DNA of 64,000 bases, from the NCBI RefSeq assembly GCF_051014445.1, contig NW_027488366.1:14898001-14962000 (forward strand), read 5' to 3'. The notes beneath the pieces were generated by a model, which saw nothing but the letters and a program-made list of their open reading frames with translations, was not told where the DNA came from and did no database searches. How positions within the stretch are numbered: the first letter of the stretch is position 1; every line of letters starts with the position of its first letter. The DNA comes from Colletes latitarsis (lineage: Eukaryota; Arthropoda; Insecta; Hymenoptera; Colletidae). The translations under genes were made by a program, and so were the position numbers. Shown here in pieces: positions 1 through 14,309 of this stretch.

Positions 1-2975
1 TAGGATTTGCCCTCATCAGGCTCATACTTTCGCATATTTCTCATACTTCATGGCTGGATCCTGGGCTATTTCTGGATTGCATCACGTAGTAAAGAAGTAC
101 AACACTGAAACAGTCAATTCAACCAGGTTTCCATCAATATTTTAGAGGACAACGCATGTTAGGTCTAGGTTAGGCCTGGGATTTGCCCTCATCAGGGTCA
201 TACTTTCGCAGTTTTAACATACATGTTGACCTGATCGAGGGTTTTTTCTGCTTTGGATCACGTAGTAAAGTGGTACCACACTGAAACAGTCCATTAAACC
301 TGGTTTTGATCAATATTTTTGAGGATAACGCATGTTAGGTCTAGGTTAGGCCGGGGAATTTCACTCATCAGGCTCATACTTTCGCATATTTCTCATACTT
401 CTTAGCTAGATCCTGGGCTGTTTCTGGATTGTATCACATAGTAATGTGGTACCACGCTGAAACAGTCGATTAAACCTGGTTTCGATCAATATTTTAGAGG
501 ATAACGCAAGTTAAGTCTGGGATAGGTCTGGGATTTGGCCTCATCAGACTCATACTTTCGCGTCCTTCACATACTTGTTGAACAGATCCGGGGTTTTTTC
601 TGGTTTGGATCACGTAGTAGTGTGGTACCACACTGAAACAGTCCATTAAACTTGGTTGCGATCAATATTTTAAAGGATAACGCATGTTAGGTCTGGGTTA
701 GGTCTAGGATTTGCCCTCATCAGGCTCATACTTTCGCATATTTCTCATACTTCATGGCTGGATCCTGGGCTATTTCTGGATTGCATCACGTAGTAAAGAA
801 GTACAACACTGAAACAGTCAATTAAACCTGGTTTCCATCACTATTTTAGAGGACAACGCATGTTAGGTCTAGGTTAGGCCTGGGATTTGCCCTCATCAGG
901 GTCATACTTTCGCAGTTTTAACATACATGTTGACCTGATCGAGGCTTTTTCAGCTTTGGATCATGTAGTAAAGTGGTACCACACTGAAACAGTCCATTAA
1001 ACCTGGTTTGGATCAATATTTTAGAGGATAACGCATGTTAGGTCTAGGTTAGCCCTGGGATTTTCACTCATCCGACTCATACTTTCGCATTCTTCACATA
1101 CTTGCTGAACGGATCCTGGGTTTTTTCTGGTTTCGTTCACGTAGTAATGTGGTACCACACTGAAACATTCAATTAAACCTGATCTTGATAAATATTTGAG
1201 GGGATAACGCATGTTAGGTTTGAGTTAAGACCTGGATTTGCCCTCATCAGGCTCATACTTTCGCATATTTCTCATACTTCATGGCTAGATCCTGGGCTGT
1301 TTGTGGATTGTATCACGTAGTAATTTGGTACCACGCTGAAACAGTCAATTAAACCTGGTTTCGATCAATATTTTGCAGGATAACGCAAGCTAGGTCTGGC
1401 ATAGGTCTGGGATTCGCCCTCATCAGACTCATACTTTCGCGTTTTTCACATACTTGTTGAACTGATCCTGGGCTTTTTCTGGTTTGGATCACGTAGTAAT
1501 GTGGGACCACATTGAAACAGTCAATTAAACCTGGTTTCGATCAATATTTTAGAGAATAATTCATGTTAGGTCTAGGTTAGGTCTGGGATTTGCTCTCATC
1601 AGGCTCATTCTTTCGCATATTTCTCATACTTGATGGCTATATGCTGGGCTTTTTCTGGATTGCATCACGTAGTAATGAAGTACAACACTGAAACAGTCAA
1701 TTAAACCTGGTTTCCATCAATATCTTAGAGGACAACGCAAGTTAGGTCTGGGATAGGTCTGGGATTTGCCCTCATCAGGCTCATACTTTCCGCGTTTTTC
1801 ACATACTTGTTGAACAGATCCTGGGTTTTTTCTGGTTTGGATCACGTAGTAGTGTGGGACCACACTGAAACAATCAATTAAACCTGGTCTTGATAAATAT
1901 TTTAGAGGATAACGCATGTTAGGTCTGGGATAGGTCTGGGATTTGCCCTCATCAGACTCATACTTTCGCACACTACACATACTCGTTGAACAGATCCTGG
2001 GTTTTTCTGGTTTGGATCACGTAGTAATGTGGTACCACACTGAAACAGTCGATTAAACCAGGTTTCGATCAATATTTTTGAGGATAACGCATGTCAGGTC
2101 TAGGTTAGGCCTGGGGTTTTCACTCATCAGGCTCATACTTTCGCATTCTTCACATACTTGTTGAACGGATCCTGGGTTTTTTCTGGTTTGGATCACGTAG
2201 TAATGTGGGACCACACTGAAACAGTCAATTGAACCTGGTTTCGATCAATATTTTAGAGAATAATTCATGTTAGGTCTAGGTTAGGTCTGGGATTTGCTCT
2301 CATCAGGCTCATTCATTCGCATATTTCTCATACTTGATATCTAGATCCTGGGCTTTTTCTGGATTGCATCGCGTAGTAATGAAGTACAACACTGAAACAG
2401 TCAATTAAACCTGGTTTCCATCAATATCTTAGAGGACAACGCAAGTTAGGTCTGGGATAGGTCGGGGATTTGCCCTCATCAGACTCATACTTTCGCACAC
2501 TTCACATACTTTTGGAACAGATACTGGGTTATTTTCTGGTTTGGATCACATAGTAATGTGGTACCACACTGAAACAGTCGATTAAACCTGGTTTCAATCA
2601 ATATTTTAGAGGATAACGCAAGTTAGGTCTCGGATAGGTCTGGGATTTGACCCCATCAGACTCATACTTTCGCACACTTCACATACTCGTTGAACAGATC
2701 CTGGGTTATTCTCTGGTTTGGATCACATAGTAATGTGGTACCACACTGAAACAGTCGATTAAACCAGGTTTCGATCAATATTTTAGAGAATAATTCATGT
2801 GATGTCTAGGTTAGGTCTGGGATTTGCTCTCATCAGGCTCATTCTTTCGCATATTTCTCATACATGTTGAACAGATCCTGGGTTTTTTCTGGTTTGTATC
2901 ACGTAGTAATGTGGGACCACACTGAAACAGTTCATTAAACCTGGTTTCGCTCAATATTTTAGAGGATAACGCATG

Positions 2976-2997
2976 TTAGGTCTAGGTTAGGTCTGGG
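2976..2997 (+). repeat. Telomere-like 11-mer pair inside a monomer (example)
   Basis: Two 11-mers lie back to back: TTAGGTCTAGG at 2976-2986 and TTAGGTCTGGG at 2987-2997. The same pair, or the close variant TTAGGTCTGGG followed by ATAGGTCTGGG, recurs at this position in most monomers of the array. On the right arm it appears as the complement, for example CCCAGACCTAA at 37975-37985. TTAGG is the canonical arthropod telomere repeat. That the 11-mer equals a variant telomere motif of some Hymenoptera is from memory and should be checked. Confidence 0.8.
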
Positions 2998-4199
2998 ATT
3001 TGCTCCCATCAGGCTCATTCTTTCGCATATTTCTCATACTTGATGGCTAGATCCTGGGCTTTTTCTGGATTGCATCACGCAGTAATGTAGTACCACACTG
3101 AAACAGTCAATGAAACCTGGTTTTCATCAATATTTTAGAGGACAACGCAAGTTAGGTCTAGGTAAGGCCTGAGATTTTCACTGATCAGACTCATACTTTC
3201 GCATTCTTCACATACTTGTTGAACGGATCCTGGGTTTTTTCTGGTTTGGATCACGTAGTAATGTGGTACCACACTGAAACAGTCGATTAAACCTGGTTGC
3301 GATCAATATTTTAGAGGATAACGCATGTTAGGTCTAGGTTAGCCCTGGGATTTTCACTCATCAGACTCATACTTTCGCATATTTCTCATACTTCATGACT
3401 AGATCCTGGGCTGTTTCTGGATTGTATCACGTAGTAATTTGGTACCACGCTGAAACAGTCAATTAAACCAGGTTTCGATCAATATTTTTGAGGATAACGC
3501 ATGTTAGGTCTTGGTTAGGTCTGGGATTTTCACTCATCAGACTCATACTTTCGCATATTTCTCATACTTCATGACTAGATCCTGGGCTGTTTCTGGATTG
3601 TATCACGTAGTAATTTGGTACCACGCTGAAACAGTCAATTAAACCAGGTTTCGATCAATATTTTAGAGGATAACGCATGTTAGGTCTGGGATAGGTCTAG
3701 GATTTGCCCTCATCAGGCTCATACCTTCGCATATTTCTCATACTTCATGGCTAGATCCTGGGCTATTTCTGGATTGGATCACGTAGTAATGTGGTACCAC
3801 ACTGAAATAGTCAATTAAACCTGGTCTTGATAAATATTTTAGAGGTTAACGCATGTTCGGTCTGGGTAAGGTCTTGGATTTGCCCTCGTCAGGCTCATAC
3901 TTTCGCATATTTCTCATACTTCATGGCTTGATCCTGGGCTATTTCTGGATTAGATCACGTAGTAATGTGGTACCACCCTGAAACAGTCAATTAAACCAGG
4001 TTTCGATCAATATTTTAGAGGATAACGCAAGTTAGGTCTGGGATAGGTCTTGGATTTGCCCTCATCAGGCTCATACTTTCGCGTTTTTCACATACTTTTT
4101 GAACAGATCCTGGGTTTTTTCTGGTTTGGATCGCGTAGTAATTTGGTACCACGCTGAAACAGTCAACTAAACCAGGTTTCGATCAATATTTTAGAGGAT

Positions 4200-5360
4200 A
4201 ACGCAAGTTAGGTCTGGGATAGGTCTTGGATTTGCCCTCATCAGGCTCATACTTTCGCGTTTTTCACATACTTTTTGAACAGATCCTGGGTTTTTTCTGG
4301 TTTGGATCGCGTAGTAGTATGGTACCACACTGAAACAGTCCATTGAACCTGGTTTGGATCAATATTTTAGAGGATAACGCATGTTAGGTCTAGGTTAGGT
4401 CTGGGATTATCACTCATCAGACTCATACTTTCGCATTCTTCACATACTTGTTGAACGGATCCTGGGTTTTTTCTGGTTTGGATCACGTAGTAATGTGGTA
4501 CCACACTGAAACAGTCGATTAAACCTGGTTTCGATCAATATTTTAGAGGATAACGCAAGTTAAGTCTGGGATTGGTGTGGGATTTGACCTCATCAGACTC
4601 ACACTTTCGCACACTTCACATACTCGTTCAACATATCCTGGGTATTTTCTGGTTTGGATCACGTAGTGATGTGGTACCACACTGAAACAGTCGATTAAAC
4701 CTGGTTGCGATCAATATTTTAGAGGATAACGCATGTTAGGTTTAGGTTAGCCCTGGGATTTTCACTCATCAGACTCATACTTTCGCATTCTTCACATACT
4801 TGTTGAACGGATCCTGGGTTTTTTCTGGTTTGGATCACGTAGTAATGTGGGACCACACTGAAACAGTTCATTAAACCTGGTTTCGCTCAATATTTTAGAG
4901 GATAACGCATGTTAGGTCTAGGTTAGGTCTGGGATTTGCTCTCATCAGGCTCATTCTTTCGCATATTTCTCATACTTGTTGGCTAGAACCTGGGCTTTTT
5001 CAGGATTGCATCACGTAGTAATGTAGTACCACACTGAAACAGTCAATGAAACCTGGTTTTCATCAATGTTTTAGAGGACAACGCAAGTTAGGTCTAGGTA
5101 AGGCCTGAGATTTTCACTGATCAGACTCATACTTTCGCATTCTTCACATACTTGTTGGACGGATCCTGGGTTTTTTCTGGTTTGGATCACGTAGTAATGA
5201 GGTACCACACTGCAACAGTCGATTAAACCTGGTGTCGATCAATATTTTAGAGGATAACGCAAGTTAAGTCTGGGATTGGCTTGGGATTTGACCTCATCAG
5301 ACTCATACTTTCGCACACTTCACATACTCGTTTGACAGATCCTGGGTTATTTTCTGGTTT
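4200..5360 (+). repeat. Segmental satellite duplication, copy 1 (offset 4,760 bp)
   Basis: About 6.6 monomers that match 8960-10120 in the same monomer order at a constant offset of 4,760 bp with few differences. Shared rare variants include TATGGTACC with CATTGAACC (4320 and 9081) and GATTGGTGTGGG (4571 and 9331). The leading monomer variant recurs near 17014 and 21060. The pattern fits unequal exchange or amplification. Confidence 0.8.
4201..4376 (+). repeat. Representative 176-bp satellite monomer
   Basis: This monomer is taken from ACGC to the next ACGC. It holds, in order, telomere-like 11-mers just after the start, the CTCATCAGGCTCATACTTTCGCG block, a variable segment of the GTTTTTCACATAC type, CTGGTTTGGATC, a form of the palindrome (TATGGTACCACACT), TGAAACAGTC and the ATATTTTAGAGGATA end. 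Because 176 is not a multiple of 3, reading frames shift at each monomer. That explains the scattered 60-87-codon open frames in the array. Confidence 0.9.
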
Positions 5361-5594
5361 GGATCACGTAGTAATGTGGGACCACACTGAAACAGTCAAT
5401 TAAACCTGGTTTCGATCAATATTTTAGAGAATAATTCATGTTATGTCTAGGTTAGGTCTGGGATCTGCTCTCATCAGGCTCATTCTTTCGCATATTTCTC
5501 ATACTTGATGGCTAGATGCTGGGCTTTTTCTGGATTGCATCACGTAGTAATGAAGCACAACACTGAAACAGTCAATTAAACCTGGTTTCCATCA

Positions 5595-7432
5595 TTATCT
5601 TAGAGGACAACGCAAGTTAGGTCTGGGATAGGTCTGGGATTTGCCCTCATCAGGCTCATACTTTCCGCGTTTTTCACATACTTGTTGAACAGATCCTGGG
5701 TTTTTTCTGGTTTGGATCACGTAGTAGTGTGGGACCACACTGAAACCCTCAATTAAACCTGATCTTGATAAATATTTTAGAGGATAACGCATTTTAGGTC
5801 TGGGATAGGTCTGGGATTTACCCTCATCAGACTCATACTTTCGCACAGTTCACATACTCGTTGAACAGATCCTGGGTTATTTTCTGGTTTGGATCACATA
5901 GTAATGTGGTACCACACTGAAACAGTCGATTAAACCTGGTTGCGATCAATATTTTAGAGGATAACGCATGTTAGGTCTAGGTTAGCCCTGGGATTTTCAC
6001 TCATCAGACTCATACTTTCGCGTATTTCTCATACTTCATGGCTAGATCCTGGGCTGTTTCTGGATTGTATCACGTAGTTATTTGGTACCACGCTGAAACA
6101 GTCAATTAAACCAGGTTTCGATCAATATTTTTGAGGATAACGCATGTTAGGTCTTGGTTAGGTCTGGGATTTTCACTCATCAGACTCATACTTTCGCATT
6201 CTTCACATACTTGTTGAACGGATCATGGGTTTTTTCTGGTTTGGATCACGTAGTAATGTGGGACCACACTGAAACAATCAATTAAACCTGGTCCTGATAA
6301 ATATTTTAGAGGATAACGCATGTTAGGTCTGGGATAGGTCTAGGATTTGTCCTCATCAGGCTCATACTTTCGCATATTTCTCATACTTCATGGCTAGATC
6401 CTGGGCTATTTCTGGTTTGGATCACGTAGTAATGTGGTACCACACTGAAACAGTCGATTAAACCTGGTTTCAATCAATATTTTAGAGGATAACGCAAGTT
6501 AGGTCTGGGATAGGTCTGGGATTTGACCCCATCAGACTCATACTTTCGCACACTTCACATACTCGTTGAACAGATCCTGGGTTATTTTCTGGTTTGGATC
6601 ACAGAGTAATGTGGTACCACACTGAAACAGTCGATTAAACCAGGTTTCGATCAATATTTTGGAGAATAATTCATGTGATGTCTAGGTTAGGTCTGGGATT
6701 TGCTCTCATCAGGCTCATTCTTTCGCATATTTCTCATACATGTTGAACAGATCCTGGGTTTTTTCACGTTTGGATCACTTAGTAATGTGGGACCACACTG
6801 AAACAATCAATTAAACCTGGTCTTGATAAATATTTTAGAGGATAACGCATGTTAGGTCTGGGATAGGTCTAGGATTTGCCCACATCAGGCTCATACTTTC
6901 GCATATTTCTCATACTTCATGGCTAGATCCTGGGCTGTTTCTGGATTGTATCACGTAGTAATGTGGTACCACGCTGAAACAGTCAATTAAACCTGGTTTC
7001 AATCAATATTTTAGAGGATAACGCATGTTAGGCCTCGGTTAGGTCTGGAATTTTCACTCATCAGACTCATACTTTCGCATTCTTCACATACTTGTTGAAC
7101 GGATCCTGGGTTTTTTCTGGTTTGGAACACGTAGTAATGTGGTACCACACTGCAACAGTCGATTAAACCTGGTTTCGATCAATATTTTAGAGGATAACGC
7201 AAGTTAAGGCTGGGATTGGTTTGGGATTTGACCTCATCAGACTCATACTTTCGCACACTTCACATACTCGTTGAACAGATCCTGGGTTATTTTCTGGTTT
7301 GGATAACATAGCAATGTGGAACCACACTGAAACAGTCGATTAAACCAGGTTTCGATCAATATTTTTGAGGATAACGCATGTTAGGTCTAGGTTAGGCCTG
7401 GGATTTTCACTCATCAGTCTCATACTTTCGCA
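5595..7432 (+). repeat. Segmental satellite duplication, copy 1 (offset 6,877 bp)
   Basis: About 10.4 monomers that match 12472-14309 at a constant 6,877-bp offset. Shared markers include the CTTTCCGCG variant, ACCCCATCAG, GTTAGGCCTCGG and TCATCAGTCTC. Part of the same block (about 6.28-7.39 kb) also matches about 10.68-11.80 kb at 4,407 bp, and about 5.32-6.34 kb matches about 7.61-8.63 kb at roughly 2.29 kb. Confidence 0.8.
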
Positions 7433-8959
7433 TTCTTCACATACTTGTTGAACGGATCCTGGGTTTTTTCTGGTTTGGATCACGTAGTAATGTGGGGCCA
7501 CACTGAAACAGTCAATTAAACCTAGATTCGATCAATATTTTAGAGAATAATTCATGTTAGGTCTAGGTTAGGTCTGGGATTTGCTCTCATCAGGCTCATA
7601 CTTTCGCACACTTCACATACTCGTTTGACAGATCCTGGGTTATTTTCTGGTTTGGATCACGTAGTAATGTGGGACCACACTGAAACAGTCAATTAAACCT
7701 GATTTCGATCAATATTCTAGAGAATAACTCATGTTATGTCTAGGTTAGGTCTGGGATCTGCTCTCATCAGGCTCATTCATTCGCATATTTCTCATACTTG
7801 ATGGCTAGATGCTGGGCTTTTTCTGGATTGCATCACGTAGTAATGAAGTACAACACTGAAACAGTCAATTAAACCTGGTTTCCATCATTATCTTAGAGGA
7901 CAACGCAAGTTAGGTCTGGGATAGGTCTGGGATTTGCCCTCATCAGGCTCTTACTTTCCGCGTTTTTCACATACTTGTTGAACAGATCCTCGGTTTTTTC
8001 TGGTTTGGATCACGTAGTAGTGTGGGACCACACTGAAACAATCAATTAAACCTGATCTTGATAAATATTTTAGAGGATAACGCATGTTAGGTCTGGGATA
8101 GGTTTGGGATTTACCCTCATCAGACTCATACTTTTGCACAGTTCACATACTCGTTGAACAGATCCTGGGTTATTTTCTGGTTTGGATCACATAGTAATGT
8201 GGTACCACACTGAAACAGTCGATTAAACCTGGTTACGATCAATATTTTAGAGGATAACGCATGTGAGGTCTAGGTTAGCCCTGGGATTTTCACTCATCAG
8301 ACTCATACATTCGCATATTTCTCATACTTCATGGCTAGATCCTGGGCTGTTTCTGGATTGTATCACGTAGTTATTTGGTACCACGCTGAAACAGTCAATT
8401 AAACCAGGTTTCGATCAATATTTTTGAGGATAACGCATGTTAGGTCTTGGTTAGGTCTGGGATTTTCACTCATCAGACTCATACTTTCGCATTCTTCACA
8501 TACTTGTTGAACGGATCATGGGTTTTTTCTGGTTTGGATCACGTAGTAATGTGGGACCACACTGAAACAATCAATTAAACCTGGTCTTGATAAATATTTT
8601 AGAGGATAACGCATGTTAGGTCTGGGATAGGTCTAGGATTTGCCCTCATCAGGCTCTTACTTTCGCATATTTCTCATACTTCATGGCTAGATCCTGGGCT
8701 ATTTCTGGATTGGATCACGTAGTAATGTGGTACCACACTGAAACAGTCAATTAAACCTGGTCTTGATAAATATTTTAGAGGATAACGCATGTTAGGTCTG
8801 GGTAAGGTCTAGGATTTGCCCTCGTCAGGCTCATACTTTCGCATATTTCTCATACTTCATGGCTAGATCCTGGGCTATTTCTGGATTAGATCACGTAGTA
8901 ATGTGGTACCACACTGAAATAGTCAACTAAACTTGGTTTCCATCAATATCTTAAAGGAC

Positions 8960-10120
8960 AACGCAAGTTAGGTCTGGGATAGGTCTTGGATTTGCCCTCA
9001 TCAGGCTCATACTTTCGCGTTTTTCACATACTTTTTGAACAGATCCTGGGTTTTTTCTGGTTTGGATCACGTAGTAGTATGGTACCACACTGAAACAGTC
9101 CATTGAACCTGGTTTGGATCAATATTTTAGAGGATAACGCATGTTAGGTCTAGGTTAGGTCTGGGATTTTCACTCATCAGACTCATACTTTCGCATTCTT
9201 CACATACTTGTTGAACGGATCCTGGGTTTTTTCTGGTTTGGATCACGTAGTAATGTGGTACCACACTGAAACAGTCGATTAAACCTGGTTTCGATCAATA
9301 TTTTAGAGGATAACGCAAGTTAAGTCTGGGATTGGTGTGGGATTTGACCTCATCAGACTTACACTTTCGCACACTTCACATACTCGTTCAACAGATCCTG
9401 GGTATTTTCTGGTTTGGATCACGTAGTGATGTGGTACCACACTGAAACAGTCGATTAAACCTGGTTGCGATCAATATTTTAGAGGATAACGCATGTTAGG
9501 TCTAGGTTAGCCCTGGGATTTTCACTCATCAGACTCATACTTTCGCATTCTTCACATACTTGTTGAACGGATCCTGGGTTTTTTCTGGTTTGGATCAGGT
9601 AGTAATGTGGGACCACACTGAAACAGTTCATTAAACCTGGTTTCGCTCAATATTTTAGAGGATAACGCATGTTAGGTCTAGGTTAGGTCTGGGATTTGCT
9701 CTCATCAGGCTCATTCTTTCTCATATTTCTCATACTTGTTGGCTAGATCCTGGGCTTTTTCTGGATTGCATCACGTAGTAATGTAGTACCACACTGAAAC
9801 AGTCAATGAAACCTGGTTTTCATCAATGTTTTAGAGGACAACGCAAGTTATGTCTAGGTAAGGCCTGAGATTTTCACTGATCAGACTCATACTTTCGCAT
9901 TCTTCACATACTTGTTGGACGGATCCTGGGTTTTTTCTGGTTTGGATCACGTAGTAATGTGGTACCACACTGCAACAGTCGATTAAACCTGGTTTCGATC
10001 AATATTTTAGAGGATAACGCAAGTTAAGTCTGGGATTGGTTTGGGATTTGACCTCATCAGACTCATACTTTCGCACACTTCACATACTCGTTGAACAGAT
10101 CCTGGGTTATTTTCTGGTTT
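8960..10120 (+). repeat. Segmental satellite duplication, copy 2 (offset 4,760 bp)
   Basis: Partner of 4200-5360. The two copies diverge after about 10120, where this copy reads ATAGTAATGTGGTACC and the other reads GTAGTAATGTGGGACC. Upstream, alignment continues only with a one-monomer shift. Confidence 0.8.
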
Positions 10121-10170
10121 GGATCACATAGTAATGTGGTACCACACTGGAACAGGCGATTAAACCAGGT

Positions 10171-10522
10171 TTCGATCAATATTTTTGAGGATAACGCATG
10201 TTAGGTCTAGGTTAGGCCTGGGATTTTCACTCATCAGTCTCATACTTTCGCATTCTTCACATACTTGTTGAACGGATCCTGGGTTTTTTCTGGTTTGGAT
10301 CACGTAGTAATGTGGGGCCACACTGAAACAGTCAATTAAACCTAGATTCGATCAATATTTTTGAGGATAACGCATGTTAGGTCTAGGTTAGGCCTGGGAT
10401 TTTCACTCATCAGTCTCATACTTTCGCATTCTTCACATACTTGTTGAACGGATCCTGGGTTTTTTCTGGTTTGGATCACGTAGTAATGTGGGGCCACACT
10501 GAAACAGTCAATTAAACCTAGA
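10171..10522 (+). repeat. Identical tandem monomer pair
   Basis: 10171-10346 and 10347-10522 are identical 176-bp monomers on direct reading. They share the rare forms TCATCAGTCTC, GTGGGGCCAC and CCTAGATTCG. Neighbouring monomers usually differ at many sites, so this is a very recent single-monomer duplication. Confidence 0.85.
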
Positions 10523-12471
10523 TTCGATCAATATTTTAGAGAATAATTCATGTTAGGTCTAGGTTAGGTCTGGGATTTGCTCTCATCAGGCTCATAATTT
10601 CGCACACTTCACATACTCGTTTGACAGATCCTGGGTTATTTTCTGGTTTGGATCACGTAGTAATGTGGGACCACACTGAAACAATCAATTAAACCTGGTC
10701 TTGATAAATATTTTAGAGGATAACGCATGTTAGGTCTGGGATAGGTCTAGGATTTGCCCTCATCAGGCTCATACTTTCGCATATTTCTCATACTTCATGG
10801 CTAGATCCTGGGCTATTTCTGGTTTGGATCACGTAGTAATGTGGTACCACACTGAAACAGTCGATTAAACCTGGTTTCAATCAATATTTTAGAGGATAAC
10901 GCAAGTTAGGTCTGGGATAGGTCTGGGATTTGACCCCATCAGACTCATACTTTCGCACACTTCACATACTCGTTGAACAGATCCTGGGTTATTTTCTGGT
11001 TTGGATCACAGAGTAATGTGGTACCACACTGAAACAGTCGATTAAACCAGGTTTCGATCAATATTTTGGAGAATAATTCATGTGATGTCTAGGTTAGGTC
11101 TGGGATTTGCTCTCATCAGGCTCATTCTTTCGCATATTTCTCATACATGTTGAACAGATCCTGGGTTTTTTCACGTTTGGATCACTTAGTAATGTGGGAC
11201 CACACTGAAACAATCAATTAAACCTGGTCTTGATAAATATTTTAGAGGATAACGCATGTTAGGTCTGGGATAGGTCTAGGATTTGCCCTCATCAGGCTCA
11301 TACTTTCGCATATTTCTCATACTTCATGGCTAGATCCTGGGCTGTTTCTGGATTGTATCACGTAGTAATGTGGTACCACGCTGAAACAGTCAATTAAACC
11401 TGGTTTCAATCAATATTTTAGAGGATAACGCATGTTAGGCCTCGGTTAGGTCTGGAATTTTCACTCATCAGACTCATACTTTCGCATTCTTCACATACTT
11501 GTTGAACGGATCCTGGGTTTTTTCTGGTTTGGAACACGTAGTAATGTGGTACCACACTGCAACAGTCGATTAAACCTGGTTTCGATCAATATTTTAGAGG
11601 ATAACGCAAGTTAAGCCTGGGATTGGTTTGGGATTTGACCTCATCAGACTCATACTTTCGCACAATTCACATACTCGTTGAACAGATCCTGGGTTATTTT
11701 CTGGTTTGGATTACATAGCAATGTGGTACCACACTGAAACAGTCGATTAAACCAGGTTTCGATCAATATTTTTGAGGATAACGCATGTTAGGTCTAGGTT
11801 AGGCCTGGGATTTTCACTCATCAGGCTCATAATTTCGCACACTTCACATACTCGTTTGACAGATCCTGGGTTATTTTCTGGTTTGGATCACGTAGTAATG
11901 TGGGACCACACTGAAACAGTCAATTAAACCTAGTTTCGATCAATATTTTAGAGAATAATTCATGTTAGGTCTAGGTTAGGTCTGGGATTTGCTCTCATCA
12001 GGCTCATACTTTCGCCCACTTCACATACTCGTTTGACAGATCCTGGGTTATTTTCTGGTTTGGATCACGTAGTAATGTGGGACCACACTGAAACAGTCAA
12101 TTAAACCTGGTTTCGATCAATATTTTAGAGAATAATTCATGTTATGTCTAGGTTAGGTCTGGGATTTGCTCTCATCAGGCTCATTCTTTCGCATATTTCT
12201 CATACTTGATGGCTAGATGCTGGGCTTTTTCTGGATTGCATCACGTAGTAATGAAGTACAACACTGAAACAGTCAATTAAACCTGGTTTCCATCATTATC
12301 TTAGAGGACAACGCATGTTAGGTCTGGGATAGGTCTAGGATTTGCCCTCATCAGGCTCATACTTTCGCATATTTCTCATACTTGATGGCTAGATGCTGAG
12401 CTTTTTCTGGATTGCATCACGTAGTAATGAAGTACAACACTGAAACAGTCAATTAAACCTGGTTTCCATCA

Positions 12472-14309
12472 TTATCTTAGAGGACAACGCAAGTTAGGTC
12501 TGGGATAGGTCTGGGATTTGCCCTCATCAGGCTCATACTTTCCGCGTTTTTCACATACTTGTTGAACAGATCCTGGGTTTTTTCTGGTTTGGATCACGTA
12601 GTAGTGTGGGACCACACTGAAACAATCAATTAAACCTGATCTTGATAAATATTTTAGAGGATAACGCATTTTAGGTCTGGGATAGGTCTGGGATTTACCC
12701 TCATCAGACTCATACTTTCGCACAGTTCACATACTCGTTGAACAGATCCTGGGTTATTTTCTGGTTTGGATCACATAGTAATGTGGTACCACACTGAAAC
12801 AGTCGATTAAACCTGGTTGCGATCAATATTTTAGAGGATAACGCATGTTAGGTCTAGGTTAGCCCTGGGATTTTCACTCATCAGACTCATACTTTCGCAT
12901 ATTTCTCATACTTCATGGCTAGATCCTGGGCTGTTTCTGGATTGTATCACGTAGTTATTTGGTACCACGCTGAAACAGTCAATTAAACCAGGTTTCGATC
13001 AATATTTTTGAGGATAACGCATGTTAGGTCTTGGTTAGGTCTGGGATTTTCACTCATCAGACTCATACTTTCGCATTCTTCACATACTTGTTGAACGGAT
13101 CATGGGTTTTTTCTGGTTTGGATCACGTAGTAATGTGGGACCACACTGAAACAATCAATTAAACCTGGTCTTGATAAATATTTTAGAGGATAACGCATGT
13201 TAGGTCTGGGATAGGTCTAGGATTTGCCCTCATCAGGCTCATACTTTCGCATATTTCTCATTCTTCATGGCTAGATCCTGGGCTATTTCTGGTTTGGATC
13301 ACGTAGTAATTTGGTACCACACTGAAACAGTCGATTAAACCTGGTTTCAATCAATATTTTAGAGGATAACGCAAGTTAGGTCTGGGATAGGTCTGGGATT
13401 TGACCCCATCAGACTCATACTTTCGCACACTTCACATACTCGTTGAACAGATCCTGGGTTATTTTCTGGTTTGGATCACAGAGTAATGTGGTACCACACT
13501 GAAACAGTTGATTAAACCAGGTTTCGATCAATATTTTGGAGAATAATTCATGTGATGTCTAGGTTAGGTCTGGGATTTGCTCTCATCAGGCTCATTCTTT
13601 CGCATATTTCTCATACATGTTGAACAGATCCTGGGTTTTTTCACGTTTGGATCACTTAGTAATGTGGGACCACACTGAAACAATCAATTAAACCTGGTCT
13701 TGATAAATATTTTAGAGGATAACGCATGTTAGGTCTGGGATAGGTCTAGGATTTGCCCTCATCAGGCTCATACTTTCGCATATTTCTCATACTTCATGGC
13801 TAGATCCTGGGCTGTTTCTGGATTGTATCACGTAGTAATGTGGTACCACGCTGAAACAGTCAATTAAACCTGGTTTCAATCAATATTTTAGAGGATAACG
13901 CATGTTAGGCCTCGGTTAGGTCTGGAATTTTCACTCATCAGACTCATACTTTCGCATTCTTCACATACTTGTTGAACGGATCCTGGGTTTTTTCTGGTTT
14001 GGAACACGTAGTAATGTGGTACCACACTGCAACAGTCGATTAAACCTGGTTTCGATCAATATTTTAGAGGATAACGCAAGTTAAGCCTGGGATTGGTTTG
14101 GGATTTGACCTCATCAGACTCATACTTTCGCACACTTCACATACTCGTTGAACAGATCCTGGGTTATTTTCTGGTTTGGATAACATAGTAATGTGGTACC
14201 ACACTGAAACAGTCGATTAAACCAGGTTTCGATCAATATTTTTGAGGATAACGCATGTCAGGTCTAGGTTAGGCCTGGGATTTTCACTCATCAGTCTCAT
14301 ACTTTCGCA
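12472..14309 (+). repeat. Segmental satellite duplication, copy 2 (offset 6,877 bp)
   Basis: Partner of 5595-7432. The similarity ends abruptly at about 14309, where this copy continues with CATATTTCTC and the other with CATTCTTCAC. Upstream of the start, this copy has one additional monomer (about 12.31-12.48 kb). Confidence 0.8.
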
